A DNA stretch of 64,000 bases, taken from NCBI GenBank assembly GCA_024742495.1, contig JANSYJ010000009.1:1-64000 (forward strand). Direction: 5' to 3'. A program made the position numbers and the translations under genes. Each line of letters starts with the position of its first letter. Position 1 is the first letter of the stretch. This stretch comes from Bacteroidota bacterium. GTDB lineage: Bacteria > Bacteroidota > Bacteroidia > Flavobacteriales > Schleiferiaceae. Positions 34,814-43,139 of the stretch are shown here, piece by piece. The notes beneath the pieces were generated by a model. That model saw nothing but the letters and a program-made list of their open reading frames with translations. It was not told the origin of the DNA and searched no databases.

Positions 34814-34835
34814 ACACACTTTATTTCAGTACTTT

Positions 34836-34863
34836 CCGAAAACGTTAACGTTACCGTTTTCGG
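34836..34863. promoter_or_regulatory. Palindromic LacI-type operator
   Basis: Arms CCGAAAACG and CGTTTTCGG are perfect 9-bp inverted repeats around TTAACGTTAC. Inside lies a second perfect palindrome, AACGTTAACGTT (34841-34852). AACG/CGTT half-sites are usual for LacI-family regulators. It is 50 bp before lacI and about 22 bp upstream of the -33 box of the sucrose operon, so it can govern lacI itself and probably the divergent operon. Confidence 0.8.
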
Positions 34864-34913
34864 AAAAAAAATAGGTTGTATTTATAGTCGTTCTAAATAG
34901 TAATCATTGGAAA

Positions 34914-35945
34914 ATGAGTAAAAAAAAGAGGATTACGCAAAAGATGATAGCCCAGGAGCTAGGCCTAACGGTAACCACCGTATCGAAGGCCTTAAAGGAT
35001 TATCCTGACCTTAATGCTAACACTAAAAAAAAGATTCAAGACCTTGCACGTAAATGGCACTATATACCTGATTCTCATTCACTAGCCTTAAGAAATCAAC
35101 AAACCCAAACCATTGGGCTTATTGTACCGGAAATAGTTCACTTCTTCTTCTCGAATGTTATAAAAGGGATCCTTCATAGCGCAGAAGAAAAAGGCTATCA
35201 ACTTATCATTACCGTATCCAGAAATGATCGCAAGTTAGAGGAGCGGCAGCTGGAATTACTATATACCCAGCAAGTGGACGGGGTATTGATTTCGATATCC
35301 AACGAAACCATGGACTCCAATCACTTTCAATTACTTAAAAATCAAGGAGTACCTATTGTAATGTTCGATAAAGTACTTCAGGATTTTGAATGTAAAAAGG
35401 TATTAATTGATGACTTTAAAGGCGGAGAAATGGCCACCCAACACCTAATTGATCGCGGCTGCCAAAGGATTGCGCATATCCGCGGTCCTTTGGCCCCGAG
35501 TAATGCGATTGGTCGATATCAAGGTTATTTGCAGGCCTTAGCTAAAAACAACTTACCCATTAAGGAGGAGTTTGTTAAAGTGTGTTCGCAAGTAAATTAC
35601 GACGAAGGCTATTCTTTCGCGCAGGAGCTTCTGCAAATGCCCAATCCGCCCGATGGAATATTCGCCATTACCGACCAAGTTGGTGTAGGCGCCTTACGCG
35701 CCGCTCAAGATTTAGGGGTAAAAGTCCCCGAGGATCTAAAAATCATTGGTTTCAGTAATTCTCAAATTGGACAAGTTTCCAATCCACCGCTCAGCACCAT
35801 TCATCAACCGGGCTATGAAATTGGTAAAACTGCGGCGCGGCTTCTGATAGATGAAATTAGTTTGGCTGAAAATTCTCCACAAATGGACAACCTAACCGAG
35901 AACTATATCTTGTCCACAAAATTAATTTCCCGGGCTAGCACCTAG
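34914..35945 (+). CDS. LacI-family transcriptional regulator of the sucrose module
   Basis: 343 residues. The helix-turn-helix with hinge (ITQKMIAQELGLTVTTVSKALKDYPD, about 7-32; then WHYIPDSHSLALR) binds DNA. A periplasmic-binding-like domain follows (TIGLIVPEIVHFFFSNVIKGI; DGVLIS; AIGRYQGYLQAL; IIGFSNSQIGQVSNPPLSTI). It is divergent from the TonB receptor with a palindromic operator between them. The ligand is probably a sucrose-derived sugar. The last 24 bases overlap, tail to tail, the sugar porter gene. Confidence 0.93.
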   Translation: MSKKKRITQKMIAQELGLTVTTVSKALKDYPDLNANTKKKIQDLARKWHYIPDSHSLALRNQQTQTIGLIVPEIVHFFFSNVIKGILHSAEEKGYQLIITVSRNDRKLEERQLELLYTQQVDGVLISISNETMDSNHFQLLKNQGVPIVMFDKVLQDFECKKVLIDDFKGGEMATQHLIDRGCQRIAHIRGPLAPSNAIGRYQGYLQALAKNNLPIKEEFVKVCSQVNYDEGYSFAQELLQMPNPPDGIFAITDQVGVGALRAAQDLGVKVPEDLKIIGFSNSQIGQVSNPPLSTIHQPGYEIGKTAARLLIDEISLAENSPQMDNLTENYILSTKLISRAST

Positions 35946-37289
35946 CGCCACCTCATCTTCCACCGACTCCAAGGACTTCCCCTTGGTTTCGGGCATCATA
36001 AAATGCGTGAATAGTAATTGTAGGACCATAAAGCCGGCAAAAAAGGCAAAAATGATCCAGGCAGCGATGCTTTCAATGAGCACCTCCCCTACTAAAGTGA
36101 TTAGTGCGGCCAGCACCCAATGCACACTTACTCCAAAAGACTGCCCTTTGGCCCGCACCGCATTGGGGAATATTTCGGCGATAAATACCCAAATTACCGC
36201 CCCTTGCCCAATGGCATGACCAGCAATAAAAACCAAAATAAATACCAAGCTAAATGTTGGGGAGGCATCGCTGTAAAAGCCATAGGCAATCATACTTAAG
36301 CCGATGACATAGGCAAAGGAACCAATATACATAAGGGTTCTTCGGCCACTGCGATCAATTAGACTTAAACCAATCATGGTAAAAATGAGATTTACCGCGC
36401 CAATGGAAACGGAACTCAAAAGCGAGTCGCTGCTGGCAAAGCCCGATTTCTCTAAAATAACTGGGGCATAGTAAAGCACGAAATTAATACCCGAAAGCTG
36501 ATTAAAGAAAGCGATGAAAAAGGCCAAGGCTAAGGGCCTATAATACTTCTTTTGCCAAAGCACTTCCTTGGCGAGGCTGCTCGAATCGGAATGGCTGCGA
36601 ATATCAGCCAAAGTTGACTCCACCTGCGCTGTATCGCCCAACATCAGTTTTAGGATAGCTTTGGCTTCATCAATTCGTCCTTTTAAAACTAGCCAGCGCG
36701 GTGAATGGGGTACACCCAAAACTAAGAGTAGATATATAAATGCCGGAATGGCTTCTACTCCCAGCATATAGCGCCAATCGTTTGCACCGCCAAAACCCTG
36801 TAAAAGGTAATTGGAGATAAAGGCGAGTAAAATACCCAAGACTAAGTTAAACTGATAAAGGGCAACCAGTTTACCACGGTTTCGAGCCGATGAAATTTCT
36901 GAGAGGTAGGCCGGTGCAGCCACCGATGAGGCGCCAACTCCCAAGCCACCTATAAACCTGAAAAAGCTAAAGCTATAAGGATCTGGCGCTAAAGCCGAGC
37001 CTAAGGCCGAAGCAAAATAAAGCACCCCGATCCAAATTAAAGTTTTCTTTCGGCCCCATTTGTCGGTGGGAATGCCTCCAAATATTGCGCCTAAAACTGT
37101 TCCCCATAAGGCCATGCTCATGATAAAGAAACCGTGAAACCATGAGCTCGTTTCCCATATTTCCTTTATCGGCTCATTTGCTCCTGAAATAACAACGGTG
37201 TCAAAGCCAAATAAAAATCCGGCTAGCGCTACGCTTAGGGCCGCAAGTAGGGTGTATCGTTTATCCACACTAAAAGTATTAATCTGCAA
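35922..37289 (-). CDS. MFS sugar porter (XylE/GLUT type)
   Basis: 455 residues with twelve helices. The family signatures GGIPTDKWGRKK (loop 2-3), PAYLSEISSARNRGKLV, PHSPRWLVLKGR, the QLSGINFVLYYAP helix 7 and PETKGKSLE at the C-terminus are all present. It carries a monosaccharide, probably with protons; the exact sugar cannot be read. It lies 14 bases after the HAD gene, so it may be the last gene of the UbiA-membrane-HAD operon. Its 3' end is duplicated at 27911-27999. Confidence 0.93.
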   Translation of the reverse strand: MQINTFSVDKRYTLLAALSVALAGFLFGFDTVVISGANEPIKEIWETSSWFHGFFIMSMALWGTVLGAIFGGIPTDKWGRKKTLIWIGVLYFASALGSALAPDPYSFSFFRFIGGLGVGASSVAAPAYLSEISSARNRGKLVALYQFNLVLGILLAFISNYLLQGFGGANDWRYMLGVEAIPAFIYLLLVLGVPHSPRWLVLKGRIDEAKAILKLMLGDTAQVESTLADIRSHSDSSSLAKEVLWQKKYYRPLALAFFIAFFNQLSGINFVLYYAPVILEKSGFASSDSLLSSVSIGAVNLIFTMIGLSLIDRSGRRTLMYIGSFAYVIGLSMIAYGFYSDASPTFSLVFILVFIAGHAIGQGAVIWVFIAEIFPNAVRAKGQSFGVSVHWVLAALITLVGEVLIESIAAWIIFAFFAGFMVLQLLFTHFMMPETKGKSLESVEDEVALGASPGN

Positions 37290-37303
37290 AATGCTGCCCG
37301 AAG

Positions 37304-37930
37304 CTATTGAATTTTTCGCCAGTCTCCCCTGCGCAGCAAATAGCCTTTATCGGCCCACCTCAGCATTGGAAGGTCGCCCCGACTGTCGCCATAAGCGTGA
37401 ATTTCGGAATAAAGTGAACGGTCAAAAACGCGAATGTTTAAGCGACGTACCTTTTCGTCGCCATAGCAGTTTGGGCTTGCAAAACGACCGCTTAGCTTAC
37501 CGTCCACTTCCTCTAATTCAGTGGCCAGAAAATCAAATCCAAAATTACGTCCCGCGAAAGCGGAAATAATGGGCGCGAAATTGGCAGACACAATTAAAAA
37601 GTCGGCCTTTTCCTTCTGATAATTGCTAAATACATCAACTATGGCGGGATTGATTTCTGTGCCATGGTGATACCAAAAATCTTCCACCCGACTTCGGAAA
37701 TGGCTGCTCGACTCGCCTTTGAATAATGCCCTGAAAATCTTCTCCTTGGCCTTATCATTACTCATCAGCTTTAGCTTATGCCCTAAAAAATAGGGAATGG
37801 CGAATAACAAGCGAATTAAAAATTGATACTCCAGCAATCTAAAGATGATGAAGTCTCTAAAAATATCACCCTCGACCAAGGTGCCATCAAAATCGAGCAA
37901 TACCAATTTTGCTTTTTTACTCTCCGGCAT
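37304..37930 (-). CDS. HAD-superfamily phosphatase, subfamily IB
   Basis: 208 residues. The HAD motifs are present: DFDGT (13-17, nucleophile Asp13), SAN in motif II, GDEKVRR with the motif III Lys, and YGDSRGDLPML in motif IV. A helical cap separates motifs I and II. Similar to phosphoserine phosphatase-like IB proteins, but its neighbours, a UbiA phosphoribosyltransferase-like enzyme and a membrane protein that overlap it in an operon, suggest a lipid-linked or sugar phosphate substrate. It overlaps the upstream gene by 14 bases. Confidence 0.88.
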   Translation of the reverse strand: MPESKKAKLVLLDFDGTLVEGDIFRDFIIFRLLEYQFLIRLLFAIPYFLGHKLKLMSNDKAKEKIFRALFKGESSSHFRSRVEDFWYHHGTEINPAIVDVFSNYQKEKADFLIVSANFAPIISAFAGRNFGFDFLATELEEVDGKLSGRFASPNCYGDEKVRRLNIRVFDRSLYSEIHAYGDSRGDLPMLRWADKGYLLRRGDWRKIQ

Positions 37931-39083
37931 ATTTAGGCAATTGGAAATTGATGATCTGCTTAAGTTCTTGCCATAATGCCGGTTCGATTAGGGTATCGCC
38001 CAACCAATAGCCGAAAGGAGCCAAGGCGAAAATTAGCAAAGCCATGAAATACCAAGTATAACTGAAATTAAAAGCCAAAGCCCGAGCTATAAATTTTGGT
38101 AATAAAAACTTAAAACTGCTCAAGGCTTTATCGGCTCTATTCAAAAGGCCGCTCTGCGAAAGCAGGAGGTAAAAGAAAAATAGCAAGTAAAAATAACGCC
38201 CGTAGTCGATGGTGAGCAGGAAGAGCAAAATGTTGATTGCCACAAAATAGTAAATGCTTATTCCGGCCGCGCCAAAGCGTTTGAGAGTGAGGGTCACTAA
38301 AACGAAAAAGGCCAATAAGCCCGGAATGGCGTAGAGGCTTTGGACCTTGCCAAGAATTACAGAGGCATGCAACTTTAGGGTTGCCCCTAAACCTTTACCG
38401 GCAAAAGTGTAGAGGAAATGATCTTCTAATCCGCTAATGCCATATTGGGGCCAAAAGCTTTTCTCGGGTATTAAGTTAAGCTCGCTCTTTAAGAGTACAA
38501 CTGCACCAAAACTGGCTGTTATTAGCAGCAGATAGCTCATTGGCAAAGGGCGCTTCTCCTTCCAAACGCGCAAGGCTAAATCCCAAATAAATGGAAAGTA
38601 TAAAAGCAAGGAGAGCTCATGCACAAAAGCGGTGATGGCCAAGAATACATAAAAGAGGAAGTCAAATTTTCTTCGGAGAAAAAAGTAGATGGCAGGCAGC
38701 AGCAAAAACATTTCGCGATCCAAGCCTGGCATTAAAAAAAAGCCGCTTAGGAGAATTAAAATGACTTCCGAAATTTTGAAGGATTGCAGCAGCTTAGGGA
38801 AGATATAAGCGTACAGAAAAACGAAGAAAGCGAGTAGAAAAATGCTGTAGAGCAAAACCGCATCTAGTCCCCAAGATTGGATGAGAATAAGTTTCTCCCC
38901 GATTAAACCACGGCGTATCTGTCCGCCGCTAAAGCTGAAGAAGTTATCGGAGCGAAAGGCAAAGGGCAAATCATATCCCATCCATGGAGCCAATAAGGTG
39001 CGCGCTTGACGCCAGAGCACCAGACAAAAGACCAAGAAGTAAGTCCATTTTAAGGCTGGTGGATGTTCCGAAAATTTAAACAT
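37917..39083 (-). CDS. Polytopic membrane protein, possible EpsG/GT-C-like
   Basis: 388 residues from the Met at 39083 (an alternative start at 39098 adds five residues). About ten to eleven helices. Features that recall EpsG-like or GT-C glycan enzymes are FFLMPGLDREMFLLLPAIYFFLRRKF, AFVHELSLLLYFPF (helix with a central His-Glu) and DYGRYFYLLFFF. No family is certain. It overlaps the UbiA gene upstream and the HAD gene downstream, so the three are co-translated. It may use the lipid-linked sugar made by the UbiA enzyme. Confidence 0.7.
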   Translation of the reverse strand: MFKFSEHPPALKWTYFLVFCLVLWRQARTLLAPWMGYDLPFAFRSDNFFSFSGGQIRRGLIGEKLILIQSWGLDAVLLYSIFLLAFFVFLYAYIFPKLLQSFKISEVILILLSGFFLMPGLDREMFLLLPAIYFFLRRKFDFLFYVFLAITAFVHELSLLLYFPFIWDLALRVWKEKRPLPMSYLLLITASFGAVVLLKSELNLIPEKSFWPQYGISGLEDHFLYTFAGKGLGATLKLHASVILGKVQSLYAIPGLLAFFVLVTLTLKRFGAAGISIYYFVAINILLFLLTIDYGRYFYLLFFFYLLLSQSGLLNRADKALSSFKFLLPKFIARALAFNFSYTWYFMALLIFALAPFGYWLGDTLIEPALWQELKQIINFQLPKYAGE

Positions 39084-39936
39084 AGAGCAAGAAGGCAAAA
39101 GATCCGACCCAAGCTAAAACCACCAATTGTAAAAAGTGGTCTTTTAAAATAATCTTCACCGGATTGTAGTTGCGCTTGTGTACATAAAGCAATTGCAAGT
39201 AGCGCAATACCCCTAGTAAAACTGGGAAAACGGTAAAATAGGAATTGGCACCTAAGCGCTCCACACTTATCGGTTGGGTGATGTAAATGATATAGCAAAC
39301 TACTAGAACAGCGCTAAAGATGGATAGGGCAATTTTTAAGAAATCGGCATTATAACCATCAATGCTTTTTCGTGAAATAACGCCCTGCTCTGCGGCAACG
39401 GAAATATCATCCAATCGTTTGGCCATGGCCTGAAACATGGAAAGAAGAAAAACCATCATCATTAGCCACTTGGAAATGAGGATTCCGGTAACCGCATGGC
39501 CGGCTTCAATCCGCAGTATAAAACCCAAGCTTACTATGCTGATATCCAAGATGGCAATATGCTTTAATCGATAAGAATAGGCCAAGTTTAAAAGCAGGTA
39601 AGCCAAGAGTACATAAAACAAATCTACCCGGAAAAACCAGGCGGTGGCTAAGGAGAATAGGGCTAAAACCACCGCAATAGAGAGCGCTAGTTTAGCAGAA
39701 ATAGCGCCTGAAGCAATCGGTCGGTTTCTCTTGGTAGGATGCTTGCGATCTTCGGCTATATCTTGTAAATCATTGATGATGTAAATAGCGCTGGCCATAA
39801 GTGAAAATAGCAAGAATGCCATCGCACTGTTGGGGGCTACATCGTCGGTTAGAAGCATACCGGAAAAAAAGGCCGGCATAAAAATGTAAAAGTTCTTGAT
39901 GTAATTATTTACACGCAAGAGCTTGATATACTTCAT
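39076..39936 (-). CDS. UbiA-family prenyltransferase, DPPR-synthase-like
   Basis: 286 residues with about eight helices. The first Asp-rich motif NDLQDIAEDRKHPTKRNRPIASG (about 54-76) and LRVNNYIKNFYIFMPAFFSG at the N-terminus are close to decaprenyl-phosphate phosphoribosyltransferases (Rv3806c type), which attach 5-phosphoribose to polyprenyl phosphate. The second motif is KRLDDISVAAE (about 167-177). Ordinary quinone-type UbiA enzymes differ in these motifs. The adjacent HAD phosphatase could remove the 5-phosphate. The lipid and sugar specificity is inferred. Confidence 0.85.
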   Translation of the reverse strand: MKYIKLLRVNNYIKNFYIFMPAFFSGMLLTDDVAPNSAMAFLLFSLMASAIYIINDLQDIAEDRKHPTKRNRPIASGAISAKLALSIAVVLALFSLATAWFFRVDLFYVLLAYLLLNLAYSYRLKHIAILDISIVSLGFILRIEAGHAVTGILISKWLMMMVFLLSMFQAMAKRLDDISVAAEQGVISRKSIDGYNADFLKIALSIFSAVLVVCYIIYITQPISVERLGANSYFTVFPVLLGVLRYLQLLYVHKRNYNPVKIILKDHFLQLVVLAWVGSFAFLLYV

Positions 39937-40046
39937 TTTGTTTGGCTTTCAAGCGGAAAGATACAACGATTTACAGATAGATCTTCTCCCGGCTTTCAGC
40001 AGGATATCAACATTTAGCAAAGCCCGAATGGCATCGCCTAAAACCC

Positions 40047-40074
40047 AAAAAAAACCGCCTATTTCTAAGCGGTT
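40047..40074 (-). terminator. Terminator of the PadR/membrane operon
   Basis: On the minus strand AACCGC-N10-GCGGTT is followed by eight T residues. It is placed 22 bases after the stop of the membrane protein gene. Confidence 0.85.
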
Positions 40075-40095
40075 CAAAATGTGTTTTAAAAGCCT

Positions 40096-40713
40096 TTAAG
40101 CCTTGGCCTTTATGGAGTTTCGGTAGGAGCTCAGAAAAAAGAGGGGAAGAAAACCCAAGGTGAAAACAAATGCCCCCGTAATGAAAACAATGTCTGCACC
40201 CATTAGGTGTAAGGCTTTCATGGTGGTGCCAAGGCCCATCAAAATACCAGCACTCATACCTATAATAAGCTTCCAACGATCGATGGATTTGTGTACCATG
40301 CGGTACTTAAAACGGTCCATAGTCCAAAGTGGAATATATATTAAGAGGGTACTAAGAGTGCCCGTACCTAAGAGTACATTAGCTCCTGGCCAATGAAAAA
40401 GTTTAAAAATCACCCCACAGCAAAAGGCCATGGTACTTAGTAATCCAATCACAAAAATTAATCGCTTCATAAGAATCATACGCTTAAAGTTTAACAAATA
40501 AAAAGTTTCATCTTCTATGGAATTGAGTCCATCTGGTGCCAATAAATGCACCGCTCGCTCCAGTTGACTTTCAAAATCTTCATCCTCCTTACCATGCTCA
40601 AAGAGGTAGCAGTAAATATGGTCTATCAAATCTTCCGCTAGGCTTTCTATTTTAAAATCATGGGCTAAGACCCGAGCTTTAATAAGCTCTTCCTGTTGAT
40701 CGGTTAATTTCAT
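40096..40713 (-). CDS. Membrane partner of PadR (GldL-like helices)
   Basis: 205 residues. The N-terminal 80 residues are soluble and acidic (LIDHIYCYLFEHGKEDEDFESQLERAV), like HAAS-type regulatory segments encoded beside PadR genes. Four membrane helices follow; IFKLFHWPGANVLLGTG resembles the K-x-HWPG element of GldL-like proteins. It overlaps the PadR gene by four bases (ATGA). Probably a membrane sensor or stress protein whose level is set by PadR; its activity is unknown. Confidence 0.75.
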   Translation of the reverse strand: MKLTDQQEELIKARVLAHDFKIESLAEDLIDHIYCYLFEHGKEDEDFESQLERAVHLLAPDGLNSIEDETFYLLNFKRMILMKRLIFVIGLLSTMAFCCGVIFKLFHWPGANVLLGTGTLSTLLIYIPLWTMDRFKYRMVHKSIDRWKLIIGMSAGILMGLGTTMKALHLMGADIVFITGAFVFTLGFLPLFFLSSYRNSIKAKA

Positions 40714-41048
40714 ACGGCTACTAGTTTTAAAGAAAGAATATCATTTAAGGTGCCTATAAAGTCACGGATTTCCTGCAAGGAATCTTTTTGTCGAGTGCTG
40801 CCAGTAGCGGTTAGCCGATAATACTTACGCACTCTTTTCCCTACCGCTTCCTCCTTGAAATCCACTAATCCATCCTGCAACATTTTTTGCAAAGCTGGAT
40901 ATAGCGATCCGTCCTTGAGCACAATTTTCTCGGCAGAAAGCTCTTTCACCTTCTGCGAAATTTCATAACCATACATGGTTTCGTGCTCTGCCAAGAGCTT
41001 TAGAATAATCGCCTGTAAGGTTCCTTTTAAGAGTTCTTTTGAATACAT
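40710..41048 (-). CDS. PadR-family transcriptional regulator
   Basis: 112 residues from the ATG at 41048. Winged helix: LLKGTLQAIILKLLAEHETMYGYEISQKV, KDGSLYPALQKMLQDGLV and KYYRLTATG are standard for PadR. No ligand domain. It represses its own operon in known cases; an AT-rich inverted repeat lies just upstream. The downstream membrane protein is translationally coupled. Confidence 0.92.
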   Translation of the reverse strand: MYSKELLKGTLQAIILKLLAEHETMYGYEISQKVKELSAEKIVLKDGSLYPALQKMLQDGLVDFKEEAVGKRVRKYYRLTATGSTRQKDSLQEIRDFIGTLNDILSLKLVAV

Positions 41049-41057
41049 AGTGCAATA

Positions 41058-41093
41058 ATACATAAATTATCTATACATCATATATCTATGTAT
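41058..41093. promoter_or_regulatory. Candidate PadR operator
   Basis: Inverted repeat ATACATA (41058-41064) and TATGTAT (41087-41093), with a related TATACAT between them, directly upstream of the padR start. PadR sites are typically AT-rich with ATGT/ACAT halves. Assignment by position and pattern. Confidence 0.45.
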
Positions 41094-41099
41094 AAATTT

Positions 41100-41137
41100 A
41101 AAAAGAAAGGCGAAGTGATACTGGACCACTTCGCCTT
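41100..41137 (-). terminator. Terminator of the fasciclin gene
   Basis: Perfect 11-bp arms AAGGCGAAGTG/CACTTCGCCTT with a 9-nt loop, followed on the minus strand by TCTTTTT. It lies 23 bases after the fasciclin stop. Confidence 0.9.
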
Positions 41138-41160
41138 GCTACCAACCAAACAACAAAGTT

Positions 41161-41700
41161 TTAAGGCAGGAGTACGCGATCAATTACTTGGATCACTCCA
41201 TTCTTCTGATAAACATCGTAGGTGCTAATATTGGCAATGTCGCCACTAGCGTCGGCCACCACTATATTATGAGGACCGTTCATCATAAATGTTAGTTCCG
41301 CCCCTTGTACTGTTTTTAGAGTGGCCTTACCACCACCTTTTTTAATCGCCTTGGCTAAAGCCTTAAAATCGTAGTTACCGGCAATAACATGGTAAGTAAG
41401 AACTGCTTGCAGCTTGGCCTTAGCTTCGGGCTTCAACAAAGCCGGTACGGTTCCTTCGGGTAGGTTTTCAAAAGCATCATTTACAGGTGCAAAAACGGTG
41501 AATGGGCCTTCGCCCTGTAAGGTTTCCACTAAGCCTGCTGCTTTTACCGCCGCCACTAAGGTGGTATGATCGGGTGAGTTTACGGCATTGCTTACAATGT
41601 CTTTTTTCGGGAACATTGCTTCGCCACCTACCAATACGGTTTGTGCAGATAATCCTAAACTAAAGGTGAGTAATAAAGTGAGTAGAGTTAAATTTTTCAT
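41161..41700 (-). CDS. Secreted fasciclin (FAS1) domain protein
   Basis: 179 residues: a signal peptide (LTLLTLLLTFSLGLSAQ) and one FAS1 domain. Its H1 and H2 boxes are seen as GPFTVFAPVNDAFENLP and the terminal GVIQVIDRVLLP, with the YH pair in VLTYHVIAGNY. FAS1 domains mediate adhesion or bind carbohydrate and lipids. It is monocistronic, with its own terminator at 41100-41137. Confidence 0.93.
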   Translation of the reverse strand: MKNLTLLTLLLTFSLGLSAQTVLVGGEAMFPKKDIVSNAVNSPDHTTLVAAVKAAGLVETLQGEGPFTVFAPVNDAFENLPEGTVPALLKPEAKAKLQAVLTYHVIAGNYDFKALAKAIKKGGGKATLKTVQGAELTFMMNGPHNIVVADASGDIANISTYDVYQKNGVIQVIDRVLLP

Positions 41701-41815
41701 GATATTTATATTGATTTCTATTAGATACGCGCTTCTCCCTAGTTTGGATTTATTTTTTTCAGGATTCTTGTAATTTTAAGAGTCCAACTTCCACTAATAA
41801 GACAAAAGCTAGAGT

Positions 41816-42013
41816 ATGAAAAAGAGCGAAAGAAGCAGCTACGGCATTCTAATGACCCTAGGTATTCTGGGCAGTATTGCCTCAGTTTATAATGTGATCT
41901 TTAATGTGGAAACAGAATGGTACATGGCCTTGATGACTTTAATTTGCAGCTTATCTTTGATTTATGGAGCGCAGCAAGTTAAGAGCAAGTCCCCCAGTGA
42001 AAGCGATCATTAG
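41816..42013 (+). CDS. Small two-helix membrane protein
   Basis: 65 residues with two hydrophobic segments (GILMTLGILGSIASVYNVIF; WYMALMTLICSLSLIYGAQ) and charged ends. Not recognised. Its 3' end overlaps the likely GTG start of the esterase gene by 17 bases, so it heads the rightward run of overlapping genes to 48528. Confidence 0.65.
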   Translation: MKKSERSSYGILMTLGILGSIASVYNVIFNVETEWYMALMTLICSLSLIYGAQQVKSKSPSESDH

Positions 42014-43139
42014 CTGGCTTGGCATTGCGCTACTTTTTGGTCCTTCACTATTCTCCCAAAACATAGTGGTTTTAAAAGCTGGACCGGGACGTGAATTGCC
42101 CAAGGAGCTTTTTCTCGCGGGTGACTTTAATCAATGGAATCCTCGCGACAGCAATTATCTATTTAAAGATGGCCTCTTATCCATCAACTTAGCTGAAGTT
42201 TCTATAGAAGCCAAATTATACGGCGGCGATTGGTCCTTGGCGGAAGGCGATGCCTCTGGAAATCACCGACCCAATCGAAATATAGTTTTAAAAGATAGGG
42301 ACAGCATATTTTTATACTGGTATGCCTGGGAAAGGCAGGTAGATAATCCTCCCAGGGGCGTGCAGCTTTTAAGGGATAGCGCGGCCCTTAATTTTAATGG
42401 CAGCCAACGAAAAGTATGGATCTACCTTCCTCTAGGCTACGAAGAACAGTCTCAATCCTATCCGGTAATTTACTTCCACGATGGGCAAAATTTATTTGAC
42501 GGCCTTCAGGGCTCCGCGGTAAAATGGCGCTTGGCCAAAACCTTAGATAGTTTAAAGCTACCGCTAATTGCGGTTGGTATTGCCCATGGAAAGGAAGAAC
42601 GAATTAATGAACTTTCACCCTTTCCCAATCCGGAATATGGCGGAGGTGGAGGCCATGAATATATGCGCTTTATCGATAAGCAGCTTATTCCTTATATCGA
42701 CTCCAATTTCCGAACGATTCCCGGTCCGCGCCACCGTTATATTGGCGGAAGCTCCTTGGGTGGACTAATCTCTTCCTGGGCGCTACTAAACTATCACCAT
42801 CGTTTTGGAGGGGCCATTGTTTTCTCGCCCGCTTATTGGTTTAATGCCTCTATTTGTGATGCTATTCTAAGTGCCCATTCTACCTTACCGCCGCGCTATC
42901 TTTATCAAATGGCAGGAGATCAAGAAGGAAAATCCCCTGATACCGTGATTAAAAACATGCAAGACTGCGCCATTAAAATAAAAGCGCGCTATGGGCATTG
43001 GACCATCAGCACAAAAGTGCTTGCCGGAGGGGAACATAATGAAGAACTTTGGCAAAGCGAATTGGCAGAAGCACTAAATTGGCTGTTCCAACAGGAGCCT
43101 TTGAAATTATACCTTGATGAAGTCGGAAGAACAGAGTAA
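41997..43139 (+). CDS. Secreted esterase, PF00756 type, with CBM48-like domain
   Basis: 380 residues from the GTG at 41997, chosen because it starts a clean signal peptide (IISWLGIALLFGPSLFSQ); the track's ATG at 41964 adds 11 residues. Residues about 20-110 resemble an early-set/CBM48 module (ELFLAGDFNQWNPRDSN). The alpha/beta-hydrolase domain follows (VWIYLPLGYEEQ; VIYFHDGQNLFDG) with nucleophile Ser in GGSSLGG and His in GGEHNE. Relatives include enterochelin and feruloyl esterases; the substrate is unknown. It overlaps the deaminase gene by 23 bases. Confidence 0.85.
   Translation: MKAIISWLGIALLFGPSLFSQNIVVLKAGPGRELPKELFLAGDFNQWNPRDSNYLFKDGLLSINLAEVSIEAKLYGGDWSLAEGDASGNHRPNRNIVLKDRDSIFLYWYAWERQVDNPPRGVQLLRDSAALNFNGSQRKVWIYLPLGYEEQSQSYPVIYFHDGQNLFDGLQGSAVKWRLAKTLDSLKLPLIAVGIAHGKEERINELSPFPNPEYGGGGGHEYMRFIDKQLIPYIDSNFRTIPGPRHRYIGGSSLGGLISSWALLNYHHRFGGAIVFSPAYWFNASICDAILSAHSTLPPRYLYQMAGDQEGKSPDTVIKNMQDCAIKIKARYGHWTISTKVLAGGEHNEELWQSELAEALNWLFQQEPLKLYLDEVGRTE

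Noticed and set aside
27905-36034. Classical integrative element with att sites
   Set aside because: Direct repeats exist, but there is no integrase or tRNA target, and the mismatches are all at third codon positions, which fits diverged coding copies better than att cores.
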